A stretch of 36,158 bases of DNA, from IMG/VR virus record IMGVR_UViG_3300049595_001652, positions 1 to 36,158 of that record. One strand, 5' to 3'. Below are positions 12,700 through 18,896 of this stretch, piece after piece; positions within the stretch are counted from its first letter, which is position 1; each line of letters opens with the position of its first letter. Position numbers and translations under genes: made by a program. Source of the stretch: a virus. The notes under the pieces are model-generated. The model saw only the letters and a list, made by a program, of their open reading frames with translations. It had not been told where the DNA came from and did no database searches.

Positions 12700-13329
12700 A
12701 TGCCAATCACAGCAACAAATGAAGGAGGCGGAAATTACGCTCCATTAGAAGCGGGTACTTACCCAGCAAGATGTTATTCAATGGTTCACATTGGAACTAT
12801 TCAAGAAGAGTTTCAGGGCGAAAAAAAGACCATGAACAAAGTAAGGATTAGTTGGGAGTTGCCAACTGAATTAAAAGAGATCAAACAGGGTGAAGGTGAA
12901 AAACCTTATGTTTTAAGCAAAGAATTTACACTTTCTTTGCATGAGAAATCAAGCCTTAGAGCCTTTTTAAAGTCATGGAGGGGTAAAGATTTTACCGAGG
13001 ATGAGGCGAAAAGTTTTGATGTAACTAAATTGCTAGGCGTTACTTGTATGCTTTCAGTTGGTCACAAAGAAAGTAAAGGCAAAGTGTATGCTGAAATCAA
13101 CAGCGTAAGTCCTACAATTAAAGGCTTTAACGTGCCGGCACAAATCAATCCTAGTTTTGAATTGAATTATGACAACTTTACAATGGAGGCGTTTATGACT
13201 TTACCGGAATTTATCCGTAAAAAAATGGAGGGTAGTTTGGAGTTCAAAAAAATACAAAATTTAGTTTTTGAATACGAAAGCCAAAAACAATCAGTTAATC
13301 AAAATAACGGTGAAGATTTACCTTTTTAA
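12700..13329 (+). CDS. Single-stranded DNA-binding-like protein with SSB-type tail
   Basis: A 209-residue protein starting ATNEGGGNYAPLEAGTYPARCYSMVHIG, the opening of a phage OB-fold protein family that replaces SSB in many phages. The body is beta-rich to about residue 150. The last residues NNGEDLPF copy the acidic SSB tail (DDDIPF type) that recruits replication and repair partners. It lies between small genes and the recombination gene ninG, fitting a role in coating single-stranded DNA. Fold assignment is by pattern; the tail is directly visible. Confidence 0.72.
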   Translation: MPITATNEGGGNYAPLEAGTYPARCYSMVHIGTIQEEFQGEKKTMNKVRISWELPTELKEIKQGEGEKPYVLSKEFTLSLHEKSSLRAFLKSWRGKDFTEDEAKSFDVTKLLGVTCMLSVGHKESKGKVYAEINSVSPTIKGFNVPAQINPSFELNYDNFTMEAFMTLPEFIRKKMEGSLEFKKIQNLVFEYESQKQSVNQNNGEDLPF

Positions 13330-13331
13330 TT

Positions 13332-13697
13332 ATGGAATACAAAGAATTAACTAACCAAGCAGTTAACGGGGAATTGAACCCGTTAACGCTTTACATCGAG
13401 TTTAAAAAACAAATCGATGAATTAACAGAGTGTGTTAAAGTGTTGCAACCATTAGCAACGGATGAGGCTTTAAAATATCCTGAAAAAACATTTCAATTTA
13501 ATGGTGTTACTATTGAAAAAAGAAACGCTGCTTGTACATGGGATTACTCAAATGTATCTGCTTATTTTGATTTAAAAAATAGATTAAAGTATGTTGAAAA
13601 AATTGCACAGGCTGGTGGCGGTTTTGATGATGCCGGAAATGAAATTGGAAAGGCTGTTAGAATTGAAGGTAAACAAACAATTGCAATTAAGTTATGA
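13332..13697 (+). CDS. Hypothetical DNA-metabolism accessory protein (121 aa)
   Basis: Begins two bases after the SSB-like gene and overlaps the next by 4 bases. Residues about 20-50 form a helix with CVKVLQPLATDEA, followed by FQFNGVTIEKRNA and a WDYSN segment, a layout I know from Bacteroidota phages next to SSB or recombination genes. It probably works with the SSB-like protein; no enzymatic motif is visible. Confidence 0.65.
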   Translation: MEYKELTNQAVNGELNPLTLYIEFKKQIDELTECVKVLQPLATDEALKYPEKTFQFNGVTIEKRNAACTWDYSNVSAYFDLKNRLKYVEKIAQAGGGFDDAGNEIGKAVRIEGKQTIAIKL

Positions 13698-14050
13698 AAT
13701 TAGTTTTAAGCGGAACGGTTGAAAACATAAGTACCCGAAATGACGGCACTTTAAAGTTTACAATAGGCTCACAGGAAGTTGATAGTTCACAGGCTGGGAA
13801 CTTATTCCAGCTTAGAAACAAGTACATTAAATGCTTACTTTCAGACACTAACATTACGCCTATTGAACAATCATTAATTGATGAGGAGGTTATTAAGGAC
13901 GGTCGCAAAATCAAAAGCAAAGCACAAAGGTTAAGGGCTGTATTATTCAAGTTACACGAACAAACACAAACCAATCAAACGTTTGATGAGTTTTATAATG
14001 AACGTATGGAGGCGTTGATTGAACATTTTAAAAGTAAGTTAAATGATTAA
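13694..14050 (+). CDS. Hypothetical protein of the recombination operon (118 aa)
   Basis: An N-terminal beta segment (LVLSGTVENISTRNDGTLKFTIGSQ), then KYIKCLLSDTNITPIEQ and a long basic helical end. This kind of protein recurs next to phage recombination genes in Bacteroidota phages as I recall them, without a proven role. It overlaps the previous stop (ATGA). Confidence 0.65.
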   Translation: MKLVLSGTVENISTRNDGTLKFTIGSQEVDSSQAGNLFQLRNKYIKCLLSDTNITPIEQSLIDEEVIKDGRKIKSKAQRLRAVLFKLHEQTQTNQTFDEFYNERMEALIEHFKSKLND

Positions 14051-14061
14051 AGAAATTTATT

Positions 14062-14625
14062 ATGAGATACTTATTAGAACAAGATAATTTAGAGTATAAT
14101 TCACTAAAAAAATTCATTTCCGAAAATTGGAACAACAGACCAATAGACACCACCAAACCAAGTAAGCAATTTTATTTTCAATACACAAAAGATAGAGTTG
14201 AACGAGATTTGTTAAAGTATAAATTAAAAGGAATTAATAAAACAGAAACTGATATTATATTAGAATGGGCAAATGAAGACCCTGAGTATATTGCGGATGA
14301 AAGATTTATTACTGTTGAGAGTGATAAATTTAGCGTTGCACAGGGAACTGTTTACCACGTTGGTGGTGAGTTTGCTGAAAATTTAAATAAATTAAAACAC
14401 TTTGAAAAGTTGATTAACTTAGCTATTGAGTATTTTAAATCAGAATTTTCTTTAACGGATATTAGGAACCTATATGAATCTGATAATGGAATTTATTACG
14501 GAACTAGGGATGTTAACAAAGATGACGCAAATTTATTAGGTAGTATAGTTGGCGGTACATTCCTGCTTTCATCTGATGAGTACAACAAAGTATTAATAGA
14601 AATAAAAGAAAGTTTACAGAGTTGA
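14062..14625 (+). CDS. Hypothetical protein (187 aa)
   Basis: A charged, helical protein without recognised motif. Residues 65-110 include an acidic stretch and a beta segment (FITVESDKFSVAQGTVYHVGG). Its stop overlaps the TTG start of ninG (TTGA), placing it in the same transcript. Confidence 0.6.
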   Translation: MRYLLEQDNLEYNSLKKFISENWNNRPIDTTKPSKQFYFQYTKDRVERDLLKYKLKGINKTETDIILEWANEDPEYIADERFITVESDKFSVAQGTVYHVGGEFAENLNKLKHFEKLINLAIEYFKSEFSLTDIRNLYESDNGIYYGTRDVNKDDANLLGSIVGGTFLLSSDEYNKVLIEIKESLQS

Positions 14626-15152
14626 AAATTAAACCTAAAATATGCAAGCAATGTGGTAAGGCTTTCTATCCTTTAAGAATAACGCCTGTGTGTTCTTATG
14701 TGTGCGCTCTTAAGTACAATGAAGAGAAAGAAGTTTTAAAACGGGTTAAGCAAATGAAAAAAGATTTAGTTAGCCCAAAAGACTTAGAAAAAGTTGCTAA
14801 ACGTGTGTTTCAAAAGTGGGTAAGATTAAGAGATACAAACCTACCTTGTATTAGTTGCGGAACTGAAACCTCTAAACAATGGGACGGGGGACATTACAAA
14901 AAAGCTGAGATTTACTCAGGTGTTATCTTTAACGAGTTTAATGTAAATAAACAATGTAGCTACTGTAATAAGCATTTACACGGCAATGAACTTAACTACA
15001 GGGCTGGTATGATTAAAAAATACGGTGTTGGTTGCGTTGAGTCCTTAGAGTCACTAGCTAATAGAACACGTCAATACAGATACACTACTGATGAACTTTT
15101 AGAAATAATTAAAATGTACAAAGAAAAAACCAAAATATTATTAACCAAATGA
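14622..15152 (+). CDS. ninG: NinG/Rap-like recombination nuclease
   Basis: NinG (Rap) is a structure-specific nuclease that helps phage recombination by cutting branched DNA. The 176-residue protein shows the family core: FQKWVRLRD at 63-71, LPCISCG at 74-80, QWDGGHY at 86-92, FNVNKQCSYCN at 106-116 and LHGNELNYR at 119-127. The cysteines at 8/11 and 24/28 give an extra N-terminal zinc finger. It starts with TTG in a TTGA overlap with the previous stop, so it is likely translated by coupling and at a reduced level. Confidence 0.9.
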   Translation: MKIKPKICKQCGKAFYPLRITPVCSYVCALKYNEEKEVLKRVKQMKKDLVSPKDLEKVAKRVFQKWVRLRDTNLPCISCGTETSKQWDGGHYKKAEIYSGVIFNEFNVNKQCSYCNKHLHGNELNYRAGMIKKYGVGCVESLESLANRTRQYRYTTDELLEIIKMYKEKTKILLTK

Positions 15153-15427
15153 ACAAAGGATTAGTTTATATTCACAAAACCTTTTTAGGTCAAGCAAGCG
15201 AAAACACTTTAAAATCTATATTTTCAGAGTTCTACCCTATTAATATTTTTCAATCAAAATTCAACACAGCTAAAGTATATCATGGTAAAAGCAATCACTT
15301 TGACCCAGTAAAAGTAGGTTACCCATTGGAATACTATACGCTTGATTTAGAACTACAAACAAATGGGGACTTTTTATTTAAAGGATTAAAAAAAATAACA
15401 AATTTTGAAGATTATGAAAAAATTTAA
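15149..15427 (+). CDS. Hypothetical protein (92 aa)
   Basis: Overlaps the ninG stop by 4 bases and the next gene by 14. The sequence is a mix of short beta segments (LVYIHKTFLG, YYTLDLELQTNGDFLFKGL) without known motif. It appears to be one link in the chain from ninG to the small membrane proteins. Confidence 0.55.
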   Translation: MNKGLVYIHKTFLGQASENTLKSIFSEFYPINIFQSKFNTAKVYHGKSNHFDPVKVGYPLEYYTLDLELQTNGDFLFKGLKKITNFEDYEKI

Positions 15428-15551
15428 CAGGGCAGTAAACGAGTACATACTCACTCAAACAATCACGGCACTAAGCCTTTACTTATTTGGACTGGCAATG
15501 ATTATATTGTTAGTTGGTTCTTTAGTCAATCAATGGCAGAAAGAAAGTTAG
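15414..15551 (+). CDS. Small single-span membrane protein (45 aa)
   Basis: MKKFNRAVNEYILTQTITAL then a hydrophobic stretch of about 18 residues (LYLFGLAMIILLVGSLV), then a short basic end. It is one membrane span with positive ends, as in small holin- or antiholin-like phage proteins. It overlaps the previous gene by 14 bases. Its position next to a coiled-coil membrane protein hints at an envelope role, but true lysis genes lie on the other strand at 19295-20460. Confidence 0.5.
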   Translation: MKKFNRAVNEYILTQTITALSLYLFGLAMIILLVGSLVNQWQKES

Positions 15552-15564
15552 GAGAGGTGGTTCT

Positions 15565-15807
15565 ATGAGTAATAATAATAAAGGCAGTTTAATTGTGATA
15601 ATCATATTGTCAACCGCGATGATTATTTCAGGAATGCTAAACTCAATCGAAAAGAATAAATTAAAATCACAAATTGAAATCCTTAAAACAGAAAACGCCC
15701 GGTTAAATAAGTTAATCACAAAGCAAAATACAGATGTTTGTTTGGCTAATCAAATTCTTGAATTATCTGAAACCAAAAAGAATGTTATCTTTATAAGCTG
15801 TGATTGA
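15565..15807 (+). CDS. Membrane-anchored coiled-coil protein (80 aa)
   Basis: Residues 6-24 (SLIVIIILSTAMIISGMLN) are an N-terminal membrane anchor, followed by a coiled coil (KNKLKSQIEILKTENARLNKLI). This is the plan of an i-spanin or other membrane-tethered rod. It has an unusually strong Shine-Dalgarno sequence for this genome, GGAGAGGTGG, 4 bases before the ATG. The stop lies 1 base before the TAAC that opens array 2. Confidence 0.55.
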   Translation: MSNNNKGSLIVIIILSTAMIISGMLNSIEKNKLKSQIEILKTENARLNKLITKQNTDVCLANQILELSETKKNVIFISCD

Positions 15808-15808
15808 T

Positions 15809-15943
15809 TAACGGTTTGCATCTATATTTAGTTGCGGATTTACAAGCACAAATTATCAAATTAGCAATAACTTAAATAGAAAGAAAAATGTCAAATAAAC
15901 CACAGAAACCGCAATTGAATATAGCTGTTGTTAGCGGTAGTTT
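15809..15943 (+). repeat. attC-like site S6, containing a start codon
   Basis: TAAC (15809-15812), spacer GGTTT, arm at 15818-15837 (GCATCTATATTTAGTTGCGG), right arm at 15909-15927 (CCGCAATTGAATATAGCTG), spacer TT, right end GTTAGCGGTAGTTT (15930-15943). Sixteen of 19 arm positions are exact complements. The right arm is inside the following ORF. The upstream flank finds no convincing partner, as for S1. Confidence 0.65.
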
Positions 15944-16094
15944 TTATTGGGTTCGTCCGTTCCATAAAGACGAGTTTGAACCTGCTAAATGTAAAGAACT
16001 ATACGGCACAGATAAGCTATATTTCTTTTTCACAAATGGAAGTCGAATGGAAGTTGAATGCGCTTGGGAAGTCGAGAAGTTAAATTACCGCTAA
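15888..16094 (+). CDS. Hypothetical protein read across a cassette boundary, cassette 6 (68 aa)
   Basis: The ATG lies in the centre of S6; codons 1-14 are site sequence and the cassette starts at V15. From there SGSFYWVRPFHKDEFEPAKCKELYGTD... is a compact aromatic domain with no known family. The stop TAA is part of the closing CCGCTAAC. The N-terminal 14 residues may be an adventitious extension. Confidence 0.5.
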   Translation: MSNKPQKPQLNIAVVSGSFYWVRPFHKDEFEPAKCKELYGTDKLYFFFTNGSRMEVECAWEVEKLNYR

Positions 16095-16224
16095 CGGCTA
16101 CGCATATAAGCAGTAGCGGATTGTGAAGAACAAATTTTAAATTAACAACTAAAATAAAATAGAAATGACAAAATTAAATTTTACCACAAAAAACGCTATT
16201 GCTTTATATGCGATGTTAGCGGTT
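16082..16224 (+). repeat. attC-like site S7, containing a start codon
   Basis: Left end AAATTACCGCTAAC, arm at 16102-16118 (GCATATAAGCAGTAGCG), right arm at 16194-16211 (CGCTATTGCTTTATATGC), spacer GAT, right end GTTAGCGGTT (16215-16224). Sixteen of 17 positions pair after one bulged base. The right arm is coding for the lipoprotein signal peptide of the next gene. Confidence 0.7.
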
Positions 16225-16452
16225 GTTTTTTCTTCGTGTGATGGAGATACAGAATCAAAAAGAGTAGTAACAGAAGCAAGAGTTACTCAAAATTATGAAG
16301 AGATTGGCTATCCAGTCAAATTGCACTACATAGAAAGAAGTGGAATGAAGTATATGATAGCTTCTGGACAATATGGTGAAGCTGGAGTGTCAATTTGTAA
16401 TTTGACATTAGACAGTTTGCAAGTGGAGTTTTATAAGCGGTCGCTAAAATAA
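16165..16452 (+). CDS. Small lipoprotein whose signal peptide spans a cassette boundary, cassette 7 (95 aa)
   Basis: MTKLNFTTK then a hydrophobic stretch and lipobox FSSC with C25 make a plausible lipoprotein signal. Codons 1-17 come from site S7, ending in ATG whose G is the G of the proposed G^TT crossover; the cassette contributes from L18. The mature part (about 70 residues) is a small soluble domain of unknown family. The stop is followed directly by CCGCTAAC. Without the upstream site the protein would lose most of its signal peptide. Confidence 0.55.
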   Translation: MTKLNFTTKNAIALYAMLAVVFSSCDGDTESKRVVTEARVTQNYEEIGYPVKLHYIERSGMKYMIASGQYGEAGVSICNLTLDSLQVEFYKRSLK

Positions 16453-16541
16453 CCGCTAACGTTTTGCAGCTAATGGCTGGCGGCAATAGGCGTTTAGTAT
16501 GTAGCCGCTTGACATTAGGTGCTGTTAGCGGTTAGTTGCAC
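16451..16541 (+). repeat. attC-like site S8
   Basis: Left end AACCGCTAAC, spacer GTTTT, arm at 16466-16484 (GCAGCTAATGGCTGGCGGC), right arm at 16504-16522 (GCCGCTTGACATTAGGTGC), spacer T, right end GTTAGCGGTTAGTTGCAC (16524-16541). Fifteen of 19 positions are exact complements. No start codon is used from inside this site. Confidence 0.75.
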
Positions 16542-16573
16542 AGGGAAGGATTAATAAACTAATATTTAAATAT

Positions 16574-16750
16574 ATGAAAGTAGAAACAACAAAAGAACTA
16601 AAACTCAAATTGAAGGGTAAAAACATTGAACACTTTAAATCTGCTCTTACCAAAATTTCAGATGAAAACAAAAAAGTAGGTTTTAAATCAAACATTCTAA
16701 ATGAAAATGAAATTAAAGTGTTAAATGATATTAAGGATAAAATTGAGTAA
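16574..16750 (+). CDS. Small basic protein, cassette 8 cargo (58 aa)
   Basis: A short lysine-rich, helical protein (MKVETTKELKLKLKGKNIEH...), start 33 bases after the cassette boundary behind an AT-rich leader, stop at 16750 before the closing end. No family recognised. It is the only reading frame in cassette 16524-16779 and occupies most of it. Confidence 0.55.
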   Translation: MKVETTKELKLKLKGKNIEHFKSALTKISDENKKVGFKSNILNENEIKVLNDIKDKIE

Positions 16751-16762
16751 CCCGTGCGGTGG

Positions 16763-16914
16763 GTGCAATTACCGCTAACGTTACGAGGCTTTGCGTTCGT
16801 TGGCGTTTAGAATTACTGAACTTTAAAATAAGCACAAATGAAAATTAGAAAACAAAAACTTGAAAATAAGCACTTAACCGCCAATGACGCAAAACCTGTG
16901 TTAGCAGTAGTGCC
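16763..16914 (+). repeat. attC-like site S9, containing a start codon
   Basis: Left end GTGCAATTACCGCTAAC, arm at 16786-16805 (AGGCTTTGCGTTCGTTGGCG), right arm at 16879-16897 (CGCCAATGACGCAAAACCT), spacer GT, right end GTTAGCAGTAGTGCC (16900-16914). The arms pair at 17 of 19 positions with one bulge. The central part contains the ATG of the next ORF. Confidence 0.7.
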
Positions 16915-16993
16915 AAAGTGTAGCCATTTTTGGAAGATGATAACTAAAAATTATTACAAATGTGGTTGGTGTGATGAAAGGCATTACTGCTAA
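16838..16993 (+). CDS. Mini zinc-binding-like protein read across a cassette boundary, cassette 9 (51 aa)
   Basis: Codons 1-21 are encoded by site S9; L22 (TTA) is the first codon of the cassette. The cassette part is only about 30 codons and reads VVPKCSHFWKMITKN then YKCGWCDERHYC, with C28, H30, C42, C45 and C51 as possible metal ligands. The stop TAA is the TAA of the closing CTGCTAAC. With a cassette of only 95 bp, this is among the smallest plausible cargoes. Confidence 0.5.
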   Translation: MKIRKQKLENKHLTANDAKPVLAVVPKCSHFWKMITKNYYKCGWCDERHYC

Positions 16994-17126
16994 CGTATGG
17001 TGCTTGGCGAAGGCTGGGTATTTGAAAAACTAAACTTGAAATTATGCACAGAATCTCAATAGAATTACAAAACTTGATTGAACCACAGAAGCCCAGCTTT
17101 TGCCAAACACGTGTTACAGGCAGTAC
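16980..17126 (+). repeat. attC-like site S10, containing a start codon
   Basis: Left end GGCATTACTGCTAAC, arm at 17000-17018 (GTGCTTGGCGAAGGCTGGG), right arm at 17092-17110 (CCCAGCTTTTGCCAAACAC), spacer GT, right end GTTACAGGCAGTAC (17113-17126). Sixteen of 19 positions are exact complements and the rest can be G-U pairs. The methyltransferase ATG is in the centre. Confidence 0.7.
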
Positions 17127-18051
17127 GGGTTTAAACGTACTATCCCTTTTCGATGGTATGTCTTGTGGTCAATTAGCGTTACAAAAGGCAGGAATAAAAG
17201 TTAATCAATACTTTGCAAGTGAAATAAAACCACACGCAATAAAAGTAACTCAACACAATTTCCCTAATACAATACAATTAGGTAGCGTATTAGATGTAAA
17301 AGCTATTGATTTGCCTAAAATTGATTTATTGATAGGTGGAAGCCCTTGTCAAGATTTTAGTTCAGCTAATAAAGAAAAATTAGGATTGCAAGGCGAAAAA
17401 TCAGGATTGTTTTATGAGTATTTAAGACTTTTAAAAGAATGTGAGCCGAAATACTTTTTACTTGAAAATGTGGCAATGGATGATTATAGCTATGCAGCAA
17501 TAAGTGAAATGCTTGGAACTTATCCAACAAACATAAATAGCGAACTTGTATCAGGACAATTAAGACAAAGAAGCTATTGGACGAATATAGGTCCAGAAAG
17601 CTTTGATTTATTTGGTAATAGATACTCAATGATACCACAACCTAGAAACAAAAAAATAAAGTTTCAAGATTTATTAGAGAATGGATATACAGATAGATTA
17701 AAAGCAAGATGCTTACTTGAAAGCGAAAGTAGAAATCCAGGAAGTACATTTTCATCATTAAGAAGATATATGATACAAGGATTTATAAATGTAATTTTCA
17801 AGGATAAAGAAACTTACGAAAAGTATTCTAAAATGACCGAAGATGAAATGAAAGCAAATTTTGTTGATGGCGATATTAGAAAACTAAACCAAACAGAAAT
17901 GGAACGATTACAAACAGTACCCAATGGATATACAAGTATTCTAAAAAGAAATGAAGCAGCTTGTTTATTGGGTGATGGTTGGACAGTTGATACTATTGCA
18001 CATATTTTTTCATTCATAGAAGTAGAATGTTCAAATTATGCACAGTCGTAG
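17044..18051 (+). CDS. C5 cytosine DNA methyltransferase, cassette 10 cargo
   Basis: Transfers a methyl group from SAM to C5 of cytosine, probably protecting phage DNA from host restriction. Motif I VLSLFDGMSCGQ is at 32-43, motif IV GGSPCQ with catalytic C102 at 98-103, motif VI ENV at 141-143, the QLRQR segment at 172-176, and late motifs (RKLNQTEMERLQTVPNGY, LGDGW) near the end. The 335-residue length is normal. No nuclease partner gene is seen. Codons 1-23 come from site S10 and the cassette starts at V24, just before motif I. It is the largest cargo in the window. Confidence 0.88.
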   Translation: MHRISIELQNLIEPQKPSFCQTRVTGSTGLNVLSLFDGMSCGQLALQKAGIKVNQYFASEIKPHAIKVTQHNFPNTIQLGSVLDVKAIDLPKIDLLIGGSPCQDFSSANKEKLGLQGEKSGLFYEYLRLLKECEPKYFLLENVAMDDYSYAAISEMLGTYPTNINSELVSGQLRQRSYWTNIGPESFDLFGNRYSMIPQPRNKKIKFQDLLENGYTDRLKARCLLESESRNPGSTFSSLRRYMIQGFINVIFKDKETYEKYSKMTEDEMKANFVDGDIRKLNQTEMERLQTVPNGYTSILKRNEAACLLGDGWTVDTIAHIFSFIEVECSNYAQS

Positions 18052-18079
18052 TATTGCCTGTAACAACTCATACACGCTA
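18051..18079 (+). repeat. Terminal half site of array 2
   Basis: GTATTGCCTGTAAC (18051-18064) closes cassette 10 and is complementary to its start at 13 of 14 positions. It runs into AACTCATACACGCTA. Bases 18060-18079 equal 11403-11422, the end of array 1. No matching right arm was found downstream. Confidence 0.6.
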
Positions 18080-18099
18080 TAATTGAATATCAATAAGTT

Positions 18100-18336
18100 A
18101 TGAATGAAGAGGTACATAATGTTGTACATTTTAAGCAATTTGAAAAGGATGTTGTACAGAAAGTTGTACAACACCGTAAAGAGTCCGGGTTAAGCCAATC
18201 CAAGTTATCCGAACTTATAAATGTTGATAGGCGTAAGATAATTGATTTAGAAGCTGGTAAGATTGATTTTGAAACATTTTTAAAAGCATCGGACTTACTT
18301 GGTATCAAAATAATTTGTAAATTTGAAATTGAATGA
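18100..18336 (+). CDS. XRE-family helix-turn-helix regulator (78 aa)
   Basis: Residues 22-75 are an XRE/Cro-type domain: VVQHRKESGLSQSKLSELINVDRRKIIDLEAGK, with the Q..L......d...i...E.G pattern. Size and layout are like HipB/antitoxin-type regulators, but no toxin partner is adjacent. It is translated together with the next gene (ATGA overlap). Three GTTGTAC copies lie in its own first third (18121, 18151, 18163), possible autoregulatory sites. It is a candidate binder of the palindromic elements at the early promoters. Confidence 0.8.
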   Translation: MNEEVHNVVHFKQFEKDVVQKVVQHRKESGLSQSKLSELINVDRRKIIDLEAGKIDFETFLKASDLLGIKIICKFEIE

Positions 18337-18896
18337 AAGTACCTTTAAAACACATACCCAAAATAAACGAAATAATCAATTCCAATATTGATAGAGTTGA
18401 TAAAGAGTGTGAGATATTAGCCTTGCTAATGAATAAACCACTTCGTAAAATTCAATCGTATAAGTTTTGGAAACTTAATTATTACAGGTCACAAATTCAA
18501 TTTCTTTTTGAAAAGGATAAAGTTTATCGATTGAATAAGTATCTATTCATTAAAGGTAGGATATACAAACGTATTAATGAGGTTGAATACTTTACCACAA
18601 ATCGATTATTATCAATTAAGACGTATGTACGTGGTGGCATTGAGCAAAATATTACTAAGTTGGCTGCATTGTGTTATAAGCCTTTGTTTAGCGAGGGCTT
18701 AGATAGTGACGGTAATGAGATTGATTTAACTTACAAGGTACAGACTAGAATGGAAAATCATTTTGATGAATTGGATTATAGAAGTGTTGCCGGAGCTATA
18801 TTTTTTTTTTGCGAAGTATCACGGAACTTGAAGCCCGTCATAACATTGCATCTAAACAATCTGGAGAATATAGCGGAGGAACTGACAACGGACTAA
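18333..18896 (+). CDS. Tail assembly chaperone, gpG-like (187 aa)
   Basis: The layout, with KYLFIKGRIYKRIN near residue 70, a helical core and an FFF segment before a short tail, resembles tail assembly chaperones of Bacteroidota siphoviruses, which guide the tape measure during tail polymerisation. At codons 157-159 it reads through ten Ts (18801-18810), and an overlapping -1 frame (18809-19075) can be fused to it. This is the G/G-T arrangement. It is unusual that it lies on the early strand, far from the tape measure gene. Identity is inferred from the frameshift architecture plus family resemblance. Confidence 0.6.
   Translation: MKVPLKHIPKINEIINSNIDRVDKECEILALLMNKPLRKIQSYKFWKLNYYRSQIQFLFEKDKVYRLNKYLFIKGRIYKRINEVEYFTTNRLLSIKTYVRGGIEQNITKLAALCYKPLFSEGLDSDGNEIDLTYKVQTRMENHFDELDYRSVAGAIFFFCEVSRNLKPVITLHLNNLENIAEELTTD
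18801..18810 (+). other. Slippery T10 tract for probable -1 frameshift
   Basis: Frame 0 reads ATA TTT TTT TTT TGC. After a -1 slip on the T run, decoding continues TTG CGA AGT in the overlapping frame, giving about 159 plus 88 residues. Any X-XXY-YYZ heptamer requirement is met by T-TTT-TTT. A mononucleotide run can also arise from sequencing or polymerase slippage. Confidence 0.6.

Larger units (their letters stand above)
15809..18079 (+). mobile_element. Integron-like gene cassette array 2 (five cassettes)
   Basis: Five units between sites S6-S10 and a terminal half site identical to that of array 1 over 20 bases. Start/end pairs are GTTAGCGGTAGTTT/AAATTACCGCTAAC (13 of 14), GTTAGCGGTT/AACCGCTAAC (exact), GTTAGCGGTTAGTTGCAC/GTGCAATTACCGCTAAC, GTTAGCAGTAGTGCC/GGCATTACTGCTAAC (14 of 15) and GTTACAGGCAGTAC/GTATTGCCTGTAAC (13 of 14). 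The pairing extends beyond the 6-7 bases usual in class 1 integrons. Cargo includes a C5 methyltransferase and four small proteins. No recombinase gene is present. Confidence 0.7.

Noticed and set aside
13970-13995. Palindrome ATCAAACGTTTGAT as a regulatory site
   Set aside because: It lies inside a coding region far from any start and has no second copy.
15711-15812. GTTAATCA at 15711 as a cassette start paired with GATTGATTAAC at S6
   Set aside because: Eight AT-rich bases within a reading frame, with no arm upstream; too weak.
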